Source: Chloroflexota bacterium (GTDB taxonomy: Bacteria > Chloroflexota > Anaerolineae > 4572-78 > J111). From it: 64,000 bases of DNA. This document shows, in pieces, positions 24,664 through 33,271 of the stretch. The stretch is from assembly GCA_016860845.1 (NCBI GenBank), contig BOKF01000039.1, positions 13,944 to 77,943 on the forward strand. Direction: 5' to 3'. Below the pieces are notes generated by a model. The model saw only the letters and a list, made by a program, of their open reading frames with translations, was not told the DNA's origin and ran no database searches. Numbering within the stretch: the stretch's first letter is position 1; each line of letters starts with the position of its first letter. The position numbers and the translations under genes were made by a program.

Positions 24664-25458
24664 TTAAGTCTGGTCGGGCCTGCGCACGCCCAGGGTAAAG
24701 CCGCCATCAATGCGCAAAGCCGTGCCGGTCATGTAATCGGCATCGTCGCTGGCCAGGAAGACGGCGGCCCGGCCAATATCGCGCGGGGTACCCATACGTC
24801 CCCAGGGAATGAGTTTGGCTCCCGCCTCCAGTTCCTCGGCGGAGGCCAGTTTGCGCTCGCCCGGCGTATCAATCCAGCCCGGATTGATGACGTTGACGTT
24901 GACCCGGTACTGGGCCAGCTCGGCTGCCAACGTGCGGCCCAGGTGGTTGATGGCCGCTTTGGCCATGTTGTACGGTGCGCTCGTCGGCAGGGGAATTTCC
25001 GACAGGACGGAACCGATAATGATAATTTTTCCGCCGAACTGTCCCTGGCTGGCCTGAGCAACCATCTGGCGAGCCGCCATCTGGCAGGTGTGAAAGACGC
25101 CAAACTGGCTCACTTCCAGGGTCCGCAGGACATGCTCCCACTCAGCCTCGACCACCCACTCTCGGATTGTCATGGCTGCGTTCGCCACCACAATGTCAAT
25201 CCGCCCGAAATGAGCCACAGCGGCGGCAACCATGGCCGCTACCTGCTCCCGATTGGAGACATCGGCGTAGTGAACCAGCGCCCGGCGGCCCAGCCCCTCG
25301 ATGGCCGCAGCCGTCTCGCGGGCATCCTGCTCGCCAGTTGGCGGCAGGTCGTTGACCACTACATCCGCGCCCTCTTCGGCCAGGCACAGGGCAATCCCCT
25401 GGCCGATGCCCCGCGCCGCCCCCGTGACCAGGGCCACTTTCCCCTCAACCCGCTTCAC
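24664..25458 (-). CDS. Short-chain dehydrogenase/reductase
   Basis: 264 aa classical SDR. The cofactor motif is TGAARGIGQG (residues 13-22), with NAA(M) at about 94, a catalytic Ser near IIIGSVLSE, and YNMAKAAIN carrying Tyr and Lys. NPGWIDTPGE and the C-terminal IDGGFTLG are usual. The GTG start at 25458 has AAGGAGT 9 bases upstream. The substrate is unknown, probably a sugar or hydroxy acid. Confidence 0.92.
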   Translation of the reverse strand: MKRVEGKVALVTGAARGIGQGIALCLAEEGADVVVNDLPPTGEQDARETAAAIEGLGRRALVHYADVSNREQVAAMVAAAVAHFGRIDIVVANAAMTIREWVVEAEWEHVLRTLEVSQFGVFHTCQMAARQMVAQASQGQFGGKIIIIGSVLSEIPLPTSAPYNMAKAAINHLGRTLAAELAQYRVNVNVINPGWIDTPGERKLASAEELEAGAKLIPWGRMGTPRDIGRAAVFLASDDADYMTGTALRIDGGFTLGVRRPDQT

Positions 25459-25490
25459 TCACTGACTCCTTATGCCCGATGGCCGCTACA

Positions 25491-25522
25491 TAGGAGTGCA
25501 AAAGTGCACTTTTGCACTCCTA
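25491..25522. repeat. Perfect 32-bp palindrome
   Basis: TAGGAGTGCAAAAGTG is followed directly by its exact complement. A related hairpin with the same GGAGTG...GTGCA...CACTCC layout lies at 38920-38955. Placed between the aminotransferase stop and the SDR start, it may also act as a terminator or mRNA processing hairpin. Confidence 0.75.
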
Positions 25523-25534
25523 AATTTTTATCCC

Positions 25535-26674
25535 TCACCTGGCCTCGACAAGTTTCAACGCTTCCTCTAGCTTCTGCAAGAACGTTCCCACATCGGCCAT
25601 CGTGTTATAGCCATGCAGCGACACGCGCAGGCGGCCGGCGTGGGTCATAATGTGAACATTCTGGCTGTGCAGGTAACGCTGGATTTCTTCTGAAGCCGGG
25701 TGACGAAAGGCGAGGATCCCCGCCAGCGCGTCCGGCTCTTGCGGCGTCAGCAGTTCAACCGGCAGCCGGGCCAGACCCTCCAGGCAGGCCAATACCAGCG
25801 GCCGCGCCGCCGCATCAATCGCCTCGACGCCCACCCTCTGAATATACTCTAACGCCGCCCGAATGGCATAAATCGCCGGGTAATTCGGCATCCCAACCGT
25901 AAAACTCGCCGCCCCCGGCAGGCTGACCGCCCGCTCAAAGCGCTGGGGGCCAAAGGCGTCCTGCAAATTGAACCAGCCGCCCGCCGGCACGGTCCATTCC
26001 TGGGTTCGTTCCGCCGGCACCCCCACCAGGCCGCCGCCATGACAGGCCAGAATCCATTTGTGGGTACTGCTGACAATTAAATCAACCCCGGCCAGGTGCA
26101 ACGGGATTCGGCCCAGAGCCTGGGTCACGTCGAGGGCGAGCAAAGCCGGGGAATGGCGGCGCACCGCCGCCACGACCTCTGCCAGCGGAATCACAAAGCC
26201 GTTAAAAAAGCTGACCAGCGAAACCGTCACCAGCCGCGTGGCCGGCCCCAGGAGAGGGACCAAATCTTCAACCCGCAAGCCCCCGCCGCGTGCACGCCAC
26301 ACTTTGACGGTGGCCGGGCAGGTGGGCTGCAGCCAGGGGGTCGCCCCCGCCGGAAAATCCAGGTCATTGATGACGACTTCATCGCCGGGCTGCAATTGCA
26401 GGGCCAGCGCGGCCAGATTGTAGGCTTCGGAGCTGCAAGAGCTGAGGCCGATTTCGTCAGGCGTCAGGCCGTAAAACTGGGCCGTCAACGCCTTGACCAC
26501 CTCTCGCTGGGCTTGATGCCGCTCCCGGCCATCCATGCCCAGTTGGTGGTCATAAAAATACTGCTGCAACGCCTCACCTACCGCCAGCGGCGGAATCCCT
26601 TCGGCGGCGGTGTTGAGATAGGTCATGCCTTCGAGCGACGGGAAGGCTTCACGGCGGGTTTGGTCGGTTAACAT
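25535..26674 (-). CDS. Class V aminotransferase family protein
   Basis: 379 aa, fold-type I PLP enzyme similar to cysteine desulfurases and isopenicillin-N epimerase-like proteins. YLNTAAEGIPP opens the fold, DVTQALGRIPL provides the Asp that holds PLP, and SSTHKWILACHGGG carries the Schiff-base lysine. It has no clear catalytic Cys loop of the NifS type, so a lyase or epimerase on amino acids is more likely. The ATG at 26674 has TGAGGAACG upstream. Confidence 0.85.
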   Translation of the reverse strand: MLTDQTRREAFPSLEGMTYLNTAAEGIPPLAVGEALQQYFYDHQLGMDGRERHQAQREVVKALTAQFYGLTPDEIGLSSCSSEAYNLAALALQLQPGDEVVINDLDFPAGATPWLQPTCPATVKVWRARGGGLRVEDLVPLLGPATRLVTVSLVSFFNGFVIPLAEVVAAVRRHSPALLALDVTQALGRIPLHLAGVDLIVSSTHKWILACHGGGLVGVPAERTQEWTVPAGGWFNLQDAFGPQRFERAVSLPGAASFTVGMPNYPAIYAIRAALEYIQRVGVEAIDAAARPLVLACLEGLARLPVELLTPQEPDALAGILAFRHPASEEIQRYLHSQNVHIMTHAGRLRVSLHGYNTMADVGTFLQKLEEALKLVEAR

Positions 26675-26697
26675 CTCGTTCCTCAGAAAATAGAATT

Positions 26698-26758
26698 CAG
26701 TAGCCAGTAGCCAGTATCCAGATAATTTTCTACTACTTTGCTACTTTGCTATCCTGCT
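26698..26758. repeat. Heptad repeat locus
   Basis: CAGTAGC, CAGTAGC and CAGTATC run from 26698, followed by the loosely complementary CTACTTTGCTACTTTGCTATC. It lies between the FAH-family gene stop and the aminotransferase start. Confidence 0.7.
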
Positions 26759-26782
26759 CCGTTACAGACTCACCCTAACCTC

Positions 26783-27781
26783 TCAGAGCGCCCGAACAGT
26801 GGCTAATCCCGCCTTAGCCTGACTAGCGGCGAGCGGGTTGCGCAGCGAACGGCCAAAGGGTGGAGCGGAAATTTCGAATACATCACCCGGTTGGAGGGTC
26901 ACTCCGGCGGAAAAGCTCAGCGTCGCCGCGCCGAAAAAGTGGCAGTGGACATCGCCGGGCCGGCGGAAGGCTTCGTATTTGAAGTGGTGGTGTTCGAGAT
27001 TGGCCAGGCTGTGAGACATGTTAGCCTCGCCGGTCAAAAATGTATCCGACCAGATGGTTTCTCCCTGCCGCAGCACCCGCACCGTTCCGGCAATGTGGGC
27101 CGGCAGTTCCCCCACGAGCAATTCCGGCCCGATGGAGCAGTTTCGCAGTTTAGAGTGAGCCAGATAGAGATAATTTTGCCGTTCCAGGACATGGTCTGAA
27201 AACTCATTGCCGAGGGCAAAGCCCACCCGCAGTACCGCCCCCGAGGACGCAATGACATAGAGGCCGACAATCTCCGCCTCTTCGCCGCCGTCGAGGGCAA
27301 AGGGCGGCAGCTCTAACGGCTGGCCAGGCGGAACAATACTGTCCCCATCGCCTTTGTAGAACCACTCCGGCGAGACGCCGACCTGGCCCGGCTCCGGCTT
27401 GCCGCCTTCCAGACCTAATTTGAACATGCGCATCGAGTCGGTCAGGGCGTTTGGGTCGCCGGCCAGTTTAGTGTGCATCGCATCACGCGCCTGGGCGCTG
27501 CCGAGATGGTTCAGCCCGGTACCTGTCACGTAGCAGTGGGCCGGGTCGGGATGGTCAAGCGGGGGGAGCAGCCGGTTTTCGGCAATTACTTGCTCGTAAT
27601 CAACGACTTCCCCACTCAAACGCTCCTTGACCAGTCGCTCCAGTCCTATCCCCAGTTGGTCAGCTTCCAGAGCCAGCTCGTAAATACGGGTTATCCTCTG
27701 CAAAACCTGCAAGGGCTTATTTTCATCCACCAAACCGACCTGCCGGACACCATCCAGCGTTTTGAATTGAACTAATCTCAT
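26783..27781 (-). CDS. FAH-family protein of the GguC/AraD1 group
   Basis: 332 aa. It opens MRLVQFKTLDGVRQVGLV, as GguC/AraD1 proteins do, and has GTGLNHLGSAQARDAMH, the acidic metal site DGGEEAEIVGLYV and GNEFSDHVLE of the fumarylacetoacetate hydrolase fold. Known AraD1 proteins dehydrate or cleave 2-keto-3-deoxy sugar acids. That fits a sugar or uronate route fed by the nearby ABC importer and SMP-30 lactonase. GAGGAACTAAG precedes the ATG. Confidence 0.82.
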   Translation of the reverse strand: MRLVQFKTLDGVRQVGLVDENKPLQVLQRITRIYELALEADQLGIGLERLVKERLSGEVVDYEQVIAENRLLPPLDHPDPAHCYVTGTGLNHLGSAQARDAMHTKLAGDPNALTDSMRMFKLGLEGGKPEPGQVGVSPEWFYKGDGDSIVPPGQPLELPPFALDGGEEAEIVGLYVIASSGAVLRVGFALGNEFSDHVLERQNYLYLAHSKLRNCSIGPELLVGELPAHIAGTVRVLRQGETIWSDTFLTGEANMSHSLANLEHHHFKYEAFRRPGDVHCHFFGAATLSFSAGVTLQPGDVFEISAPPFGRSLRNPLAASQAKAGLATVRAL

Positions 27782-27807
27782 AATCTTAGTTCCTCAATAT
27801 ACCTGAT

Positions 27808-27880
27808 GCTGGAAGGTCGGAAGGCTGGGGAGTTGAAACAAGATGGTTCCAGCCTTCCAATCCTCCAGTCTTCCAATCAT
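27808..27880. repeat. Palindromic repeat, 'GGAAGATTGGAAGG' family, copy 3
   Basis: GCTGGAAGGTCGGAAGGCTGG on the left matches the complement of CCAGCCTTCCAATCCTCCAG on the right. It lies between two minus-strand genes, upstream of the FAH-family gene. Confidence 0.75.
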
Positions 27881-27904
27881 GGTTACTGAATTTGCTCATC
27901 AAAG

Positions 27905-28861
27905 TCATTGGGAGGCCGCTGAGGCTTCCAACTGCTCCAGCCAGCCTTGAATCCGCAGGGCATCGGCGTAGCGCGCCCCTAACGGCGGTTCAGCCTCACC
28001 TCGAACCACCCGGCAGAAGTGGCGCAGCTCCTCGGCCAGCCAGCCGGACGGGGCGATGGGGTCGGCGTAGACAGCCAGCGACAGCGGCCATTCGGCCCGC
28101 TCGCCCCAAATTTCCAGCGGCTGTGGATTCAGCCGCAACTGGGCCGCCCAGCCCTGCCCAAAAAGCTCGATCCGGTCGAAGCCGTCGCTGCTCATGCCCG
28201 GCGGAGTCAGATAGGAGGCGGTCAGTGATCCCCAGACGCCGCTGGGCCATTCCAACTCGGCCCGCGCCAGGTCAAACCCGCCGCCCTCTCGCGGATGCAG
28301 GCGGCCCCAGAGACGAGCCGGTTCTTCCCCACCCATCAGAGCAAAAGCCAGGTACAGATCGTGGACCATTAACAGCCGAAAGGGCGTCTCCCGGTAAAAT
28401 TCCCAGGTCGTGCTGGGCCGGTGCCGCACCAGGTGGAAGTGAATTAACCGCCCGCGCTGGCGCACTTCTTGCAGCAGGCGGCGGAACTCTGCGGCAAAGA
28501 GCAAGATGTGGCCCAACATCACCCGTTCCGGGTTGGCGGCGACCAGCGGCTCCAGCCGCTGCGCTGCGGCCAGGCTTTCGGCCAGCGGCTTTTCGATCAG
28601 CACGTGCGCGCCGCCGGCCAGAATTTGCTCGGCCAGGGGCATGTGGGACTCGGTCCGGGTGGCGATGACCCAGGCGTCGGCCTCGACTCCGGCCAGGGCG
28701 GCCGCGAGGCTGGCCCAGCCGGGTACTTCGGGCAACTGCTGGCGCAGTTCGGCCAGCGCCGCTTCCCGCGAGTCCACCAGGGCGACCAGTTCCGCTTCGG
28801 CCAGACCGGCCAGGGTCAGGGCATGCAGCCGGCCAAAACTACCCAAACCCACCACTCCCAT
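27905..28861 (-). CDS. Gfo/Idh/MocA family oxidoreductase (copy 1)
   Basis: 318 aa from ATG 28861. The Rossmann start is GVVGLGSFGRLHAL; the conserved EKP motif is LIEKPLAESL near residue 95; MVHDLYLAFAL is in the catalytic domain. It is an NAD(P)-dependent dehydrogenase for sugars or cyclitols. The region just upstream is a run of NGATTTT-type heptads, and reading through it gives a KSKIQNQNSKI extension that I think is not native. The real start may have been displaced by the repeat. Confidence 0.85.
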   Translation of the reverse strand: MGVVGLGSFGRLHALTLAGLAEAELVALVDSREAALAELRQQLPEVPGWASLAAALAGVEADAWVIATRTESHMPLAEQILAGGAHVLIEKPLAESLAAAQRLEPLVAANPERVMLGHILLFAAEFRRLLQEVRQRGRLIHFHLVRHRPSTTWEFYRETPFRLLMVHDLYLAFALMGGEEPARLWGRLHPREGGGFDLARAELEWPSGVWGSLTASYLTPPGMSSDGFDRIELFGQGWAAQLRLNPQPLEIWGERAEWPLSLAVYADPIAPSGWLAEELRHFCRVVRGEAEPPLGARYADALRIQGWLEQLEASAASQ

Positions 28862-28863
28862 AC

Positions 28864-28898
28864 GGATTTTGGAATTTTGATTTTGGATTTTAGATTTT
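28864..28898. repeat. Heptad repeat at the Gfo/Idh/MocA gene start
   Basis: Five phased heptads (GGATTTT, GGAATTT, TGATTTT, GGATTTT, AGATTTT) abut the ATG of the dehydrogenase. The complement-like AACCCAAAATCTAAAATTG at 28921-28939 supplies the stop codon of the M20 gene, so one repeat shapes the ends of two genes. Confidence 0.7.
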
Positions 28899-28932
28899 TG
28901 AAATTCCACTTTGCCCGTAAACAACCCAAAAT

Positions 28933-30099
28933 CTAAAATTGAAGCCCCCACCATTTGGCGTAAATACCGGCCATTTTTTCCAACTCGGCGATGGTGACCC
29001 ATTCCTCACTACCGTGAGCCTGGTCAATGGAACCCGGCCCGATGACGACACACTCGCGGGCCAGGCCGCCGTAAGCTGAGGCATTGGTCCCGTAAGGCAC
29101 CACCGCCGGCGCCCGGCCCGACCATGCGGCCAGTTGGCGCAGCCAGGGCGTATCGGGCGGCTGCAGAAAGGCCTCGACAGCCAGGCCGGTGGTCGTCTTC
29201 ACCGGCAGCGGGCAGGCTTGCTGGGCCAGTTCTTGCAGCGCTGCGGCTACATCCAACGATTTCTCACCGTCTACGATGCGGCGATCAATGAAGAGTTGGC
29301 ATGACTCCGGCACGACATTTTCCCCGATACCGCCGTGAATGATCGTGACGGTGAGGGTGGGCGGGCCGAGACCCTCACCCCGACCCTCTCCCTTCCAGGG
29401 AGAGGGAGAAAGAGATTGGAGGCGCTGGTGTTCCTCGTCCAGGGCGAGGATGAGCCGCGCGGCGGCGGTGATGGCGTTCTGCCCGAGTTCCGGCTGGGAG
29501 GAGTGTGTGGATTTGCCCTGCACTTCAAAACCCATGCGGAGCGCTCCTTTGTGGCCGTAAACCGGCCCGCACAGGGTTGGTTCGGCCACGGCCAGTTGGT
29601 CGAGCGGCAGCCCCTGCTGGCGCACCCACTCGGCAAAGGCCAGCGCCCCTTGACCGCGCATCTCTTCATCCATCGTCGCGGCGATGAGCAGGTTGGTCGG
29701 CGGAGCCTGCCCGGCCTGGTGCATCGCTTCGAGCAAGGCCAGGACAACCGCCAGCGAAGCCTTGGTATCCACCGCCCCCCGGCCATACACCCGGCCCGCC
29801 TGAATTAGCCCGCTGAACGGGTTGCCCAGCATCTGCTCGACGCCGACGGTATCCATATGGACATCTACCGCCAGCCAGCGATCACTCCGGCCCCGCCAGA
29901 GGCCGTAAATATTAGGACGCTCGGGCAGCACTTCATGCCGATGAACTTCCCCGCCAAACGCCTGAAACCAGCGCGTCACTTCGGCGGCCAGACGCGCCTC
30001 GCCGGGGACGCCGGCGCGCGGCCCGGCCTGCTCCGGCGAGACGCTGGGAATTTGCACCAGCCGGCTCAGCCACTCGGCCAGTTGCTGTCCTGTAACCAT
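28933..30099 (-). CDS. M20 family peptidase (ArgE/DapE type) with repeat-encoded insert
   Basis: 388 aa. Zinc ligands and catalytic residues are visible: VDVHMDTVG (HxD), GRGAVDTKAS, TMDEEMRGQG (Glu pair), FIDRRIVDGE and, near the end, IDQAHGSEEW. It hydrolyses N-acyl amino acids or dipeptides. Between EHQRLQ and PTLTVTIIHGG lies SLSPSPWKGEGRGEGLG, encoded by a palindromic repeat at 29369-29420. Relatives lack this stretch as far as I recall, and it falls in the dimerisation domain loop. The stop codon is provided by a heptad repeat. Confidence 0.9.
   Translation of the reverse strand: MVTGQQLAEWLSRLVQIPSVSPEQAGPRAGVPGEARLAAEVTRWFQAFGGEVHRHEVLPERPNIYGLWRGRSDRWLAVDVHMDTVGVEQMLGNPFSGLIQAGRVYGRGAVDTKASLAVVLALLEAMHQAGQAPPTNLLIAATMDEEMRGQGALAFAEWVRQQGLPLDQLAVAEPTLCGPVYGHKGALRMGFEVQGKSTHSSQPELGQNAITAAARLILALDEEHQRLQSLSPSPWKGEGRGEGLGPPTLTVTIIHGGIGENVVPESCQLFIDRRIVDGEKSLDVAAALQELAQQACPLPVKTTTGLAVEAFLQPPDTPWLRQLAAWSGRAPAVVPYGTNASAYGGLARECVVIGPGSIDQAHGSEEWVTIAELEKMAGIYAKWWGLQF
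29369..29420. repeat. In-frame palindromic element inside the M20 gene
   Basis: ACCCTCACCCCGACCCTCTC leads into a perfect hairpin CCCTCTCCC (29384-29392), loop TTCCA, GGGAGAGGG (29398-29406). The same pattern in the opposite orientation, ending GGGGTGAGGGTCT, lies between genes at 39882-39920, so this is a mobile repeat within a reading frame. Confidence 0.75.
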
Positions 30100-30113
30100 T
30101 TTGACCTGCGGCC

Positions 30114-30497
30114 CTACTTGTCGCCGATATAGGCGATAGCGTCAATTTCGACCATAATGCCGAGCAACTGGCTGCCCACCGTCGTCCGGGTTGGCTTGGG
30201 GTCGGGGAAGTAGGTCGAGTAGACTTTATTATAGCGGTCGAACAGGCTGAGGTCGCTCAGATGGGCCGACACTTTGACCACATCGGCCATGCTGGCTCCG
30301 GCGGCTGCCAAAATGGCTTTGACGTTTTCCAGGGTGCGAGTGGTCTGCTCCTCAATCGTCTCGCCGACGACCTTACCCGTGTCGGGGTCCAGCGGTCCCT
30401 GTCCAGAGACAAAAACAAAATCACCAGCCTTCAATCCCTGGGAGTAAGCCCCCATCGGAGAAGCGCCTTTTTTGGTTGAGACTTGTTGTTTGGGCAT
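30114..30497 (-). CDS. RidA family protein (copy 1)
   Basis: 127 aa from ATG 30497, with AAGGAGTATATCTT upstream. GAYSQGLKAGDFVFVSGQGPLDP, a middle TRTLENVKAIL, and PTRTTVGSQLLGIMVEIDAIAYI match RidA/YjgF. The Arg in the PTRTTV block binds the imine carboxylate. It clears reactive enamine/imine intermediates made by PLP enzymes, consistent with the aminotransferase and D-threonine aldolase-like genes nearby. Confidence 0.93.
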   Translation of the reverse strand: MPKQQVSTKKGASPMGAYSQGLKAGDFVFVSGQGPLDPDTGKVVGETIEEQTTRTLENVKAILAAAGASMADVVKVSAHLSDLSLFDRYNKVYSTYFPDPKPTRTTVGSQLLGIMVEIDAIAYIGDK

Positions 30498-30542
30498 AAG
30501 ATATACTCCTTGTTTTGAAAAATTGTGAATTGTGAATAAAAC

Positions 30543-30674
30543 AGGACTTACGCAAATCATGTCATTTTGAGCGACGAAGGAGCGAAAAATCCCTAAATAC
30601 GTACCCTTGCAAGCGTACCTTCGAGGGATTCTTCACTTCGCTGCGCTTCATTCAGAATGACATGCGTAAGTCCT
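30543..30674. repeat. GTCATT/AATGAC inverted repeat, copy 3 (best-preserved ends)
   Basis: Terminal AGGACTTACGCA (30543-30554) and TGCGTAAGTCCT (30663-30674) are perfect inverted repeats. They enclose ATGTCATTTTGAGCGA and TTCAGAATGACAT arms. At 132 bases with no ORF, it looks like a miniature transposable element. Confidence 0.85.
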
Positions 30675-30690
30675 ATAAAAATAATCTTTA

Positions 30691-31146
30691 TTAGACGGGC
30701 GCGGCCCGCACCAGCAGAACCGGGCAAGAAGCGGCTTGCAAGACTTTGTCGGCGACGCTGCCATACACCCAGCGGGCCAGGCCGCTGCGGCCATGGGTAC
30801 TCATCACAATTAATGAGACACCATTTTTGCTGGCATAATCAACAATCGTCTCGGCCGGCAGCCCCACCTCGACCACTGCTGTTACCTTATACTTGCGGAG
30901 CTTCAAATCTGCGGCAATTTCATTCAGAGCCTGAGTGGCTTCGTCTAGCCAATGCTCCTGGCGCTTTTCGGGATCCAGCGCACCCTCCTGAATATATTCG
31001 ACCAAAAAGTGGTTGTCTTGAACAACCCGGAACAAGATCAATTCGGCTTGATGCATGTCAGCCAGGGCCAGGGCATGGGGCAAAGCCTGAGCAGCGAGGG
31101 TGGAACCATCCAGGGTGACCATAATTTTTTCGTAGGTAACTGCCAT
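30691..31146 (-). CDS. Universal stress protein (UspA family)
   Basis: 151 aa from ATG 31146, preceded by AAAAGGAGGTTAGG. KIMVTLDGSTLAAQALPHAL opens the fold. The ATP-binding G-2X-G-9X-G(S/T) region reads STHGRSGLARWVYGSVADKV, and SCPVLLVR ends it. It is a cytoplasmic nucleotide-binding stress protein. It follows the zinc dehydrogenase gene by 13 bases. Confidence 0.92.
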   Translation of the reverse strand: MAVTYEKIMVTLDGSTLAAQALPHALALADMHQAELILFRVVQDNHFLVEYIQEGALDPEKRQEHWLDEATQALNEIAADLKLRKYKVTAVVEVGLPAETIVDYASKNGVSLIVMSTHGRSGLARWVYGSVADKVLQAASCPVLLVRAAPV

Positions 31147-31159
31147 CCTAACCTCCTTT

Positions 31160-32182
31160 TCAGTGAAGCAATATCTTGGCAACCGGCCCGGGTTCAGCCA
31201 GTAATCGCTCAAAGCAGTCGCGACCAGAGGCTAAGGGCGCTTTCAAGAGCCAGGGGTCAATCCGGACCTGACCGGCAGCCAACCAGGCGAGGGCATCTTC
31301 AAAATCGAGCGGGGTGTAGGCAAAGCTGCCCAGCAGTTTCACCTCTTTGCGGATGACCAGGTTGGACTGAATCTGGCTTTCCTCGTCGTGCAGACCGACC
31401 AGGATCAGGCTGCCCCCCGGCCTGACCGCTTCGATGCCCTGCTGCCGGGTAACGGCCAGCCCCACGGCATCAACGGCCACATCCGCCCCCAGCCCATCCG
31501 TTTCCGCCCGGACCGCCTCGACCACGTTCTCCGCCAGGGGATTTAACACCCGCACCCCAAACTGCTCGCCAATGGCCCGCCGGTGGGGGTCGGTGTCGGT
31601 GGCCACAATTTTGGTGACACCAAAAGTTTGGGCGACCTGTAAAACGAGCAGGCCAATCGGGCCCAGGCCAGTAATCAGCAGGGTATCCAGGGCAGTAACA
31701 TCTGCCAGCTTAACCGCCCTGACGGCGCAGCCAACCGGCTCGGTTAAAGCGGCATGTTCAAGGCTGAGCTGGTTCGGCACGGGGTAGACCTGTTGGGCCG
31801 GAACTTTGATCATGTCGGCATAACTGCCCGGCCGGTGCGCTCCCAGGAGCTGGCGCTGCCGGCACAAATTATGGCGACCGGCCAGGCAGGCGCGGCACGA
31901 ACCGCAGTAAATCAAGGGGTTGGCTGTCACCCTTTGGCCAACGGCCAGACCCGGCTTGAAGCGGGCAGCTTGCGAGCCAAGCTCGACAATTTCACCCGAA
32001 AATTCGTGGCCCATGACCAGGGGCGGCTTGCGCAGGCTGTTTTGCCCCAGGTAGCCGCTCAATTCCGAGCCGCAAATGCCGGAGTAGACCACTTTAATAA
32101 GCACTTCGTCCGGCCCCGCTTCCGGCTCCGGCATATCGCGGATGTTCAACTGGCGCGGGCCTTCGTAGACTAACGCTTTCAT
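31160..32182 (-). CDS. Zinc-binding alcohol dehydrogenase (MDR, sorbitol/threonine dehydrogenase-like)
   Basis: 340 aa. The catalytic zinc site is YSGICGSELSG (Cys near 37) with MGHEFSGEIVELG; the structural zinc loop is CGSCRACLAGRHNLC; the NAD site is GLGPIGLLVLQVAQ. It oxidises a polyol, sugar or amino-alcohol. The placement beside SMP-30 and Gfo/Idh/MocA genes suggests sugar catabolism. Confidence 0.92.
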   Translation of the reverse strand: MKALVYEGPRQLNIRDMPEPEAGPDEVLIKVVYSGICGSELSGYLGQNSLRKPPLVMGHEFSGEIVELGSQAARFKPGLAVGQRVTANPLIYCGSCRACLAGRHNLCRQRQLLGAHRPGSYADMIKVPAQQVYPVPNQLSLEHAALTEPVGCAVRAVKLADVTALDTLLITGLGPIGLLVLQVAQTFGVTKIVATDTDPHRRAIGEQFGVRVLNPLAENVVEAVRAETDGLGADVAVDAVGLAVTRQQGIEAVRPGGSLILVGLHDEESQIQSNLVIRKEVKLLGSFAYTPLDFEDALAWLAAGQVRIDPWLLKAPLASGRDCFERLLAEPGPVAKILLH

Positions 32183-32203
32183 AAATTAGAACTCCTTAAA
32201 GAT

Positions 32204-32238
32204 AGTAGCCAGTAGTCAGTAATCAGCAGTCAGTAATC
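32204..32238. repeat. Heptad repeat locus
   Basis: Five phased heptads AGTAGCC, AGTAGTC, AGTAATC, AGCAGTC, AGTAATC occupy the gap between the SMP-30 gene stop and the zinc dehydrogenase start. Confidence 0.75.
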
Positions 32239-33133
32239 AGATAGATAGAGGCGGGTAGGCCAGTTGGCCCGGAAGAGCCAGGTTGATGCGATAGAGAGAG
32301 CTGGAGGCGGCGATGTAGAGCGTGCGCAGGTCCGGCCCGCCAAAGGTGCAATTGCCGGGTATCTCCGGCAGGGGAATAATGCCGACCAGTTCCCCCGCCG
32401 CGGAGAAGATGTAAATGCCGGCCTTTTCGCCCTCACCGGCGGTCAGGTAGATATTGCCTTCGACATCCAGGACCATGCCATCGCCGCCGTAGCCATCGCC
32501 GTGATCATACAAAATTCCGCGCCGTTTCCAGGAACCATCCGCAGCCAGATCATAAGCTACCAGGAAGCGCGCCCCGCCGGGGTCCGGGTTGTGATCCACC
32601 AGGTAGAGGGTACGGTTGTCGGGGGTGATCAGGATGCCGTTGGGGAACTGCATGTCGTCAATGACGCGGGTGAGCGAGCCATCCAGCTCAATCCGGTAGA
32701 CTGCCATGCAGTCCTGCTCCAAATCCCCGCGATACCCATAACGCGGATCGGTAAAGTAGATGCGGCCCTCGCGGTCAAAGCAAAGGTCATTGGGCGCGTT
32801 GAGCTTTTTGCCGTTGTAATGCGAGGCCAGGGTCGTGATGGCGCCATCCGGCTCGTACCGGCGGACGGCCCGCGCCCCGCCATCCTTGCCGTCACAGCAA
32901 ACGACCAGGCGGCCCTGACTGTCAAAGTTCATGCCGTTGGCCCGCTCGCTCGGTTCCTGCCAGACTTCTGTTTTGCCGCTGCCGGGGCGATAAACCAGGA
33001 TGCGATTGTTAGGACAATCCGAGAAATAAACATTGCCCTCGGCATCGGCGGCCGGCCCTTCGGCAAAGGCGCAGCCCTCAAACACTTTTTCCAGCCGGGA
33101 TTCGGCGAGGATAATATCGCTGAGTTGAGTCAC
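32237..33133 (-). CDS. SMP-30/gluconolactonase family protein
   Basis: 298 aa six-bladed propeller. Metal-site elements are FAEGPAADAEGNVYFSD (Glu), NAPNDLCFDREGRIYFTDP (Asn) and FPNGILITPDNRTLYLVD (Asn/Asp). It opens sugar acid lactones in the cytoplasm. GTG 33133 has AAGGAGAATTGAG upstream. It pairs with the sugar dehydrogenases and AraD1-like protein as an oxidative sugar acid route. Confidence 0.9.
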   Translation of the reverse strand: MTQLSDIILAESRLEKVFEGCAFAEGPAADAEGNVYFSDCPNNRILVYRPGSGKTEVWQEPSERANGMNFDSQGRLVVCCDGKDGGARAVRRYEPDGAITTLASHYNGKKLNAPNDLCFDREGRIYFTDPRYGYRGDLEQDCMAVYRIELDGSLTRVIDDMQFPNGILITPDNRTLYLVDHNPDPGGARFLVAYDLAADGSWKRRGILYDHGDGYGGDGMVLDVEGNIYLTAGEGEKAGIYIFSAAGELVGIIPLPEIPGNCTFGGPDLRTLYIAASSSLYRINLALPGQLAYPPLSI

Positions 33134-33271
33134 CTCAATTCTCCTTAGATTTGAAAAATGTTAGTGTCCAGATGGCTTTGAGAACAGACCGGCTTTGGGC
33201 CGGGATTTGGAGATTTGGGGATAAAGTAATAATAAAAAATCACCTAATCACCTAATCCCGGCAAAATCTCT

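Noticed and set aside
24604..25650. 348-codon plus-strand frame opposite the SDR gene
   Set aside because: Antisense shadow of a clear SDR gene, running through repeats at both ends.
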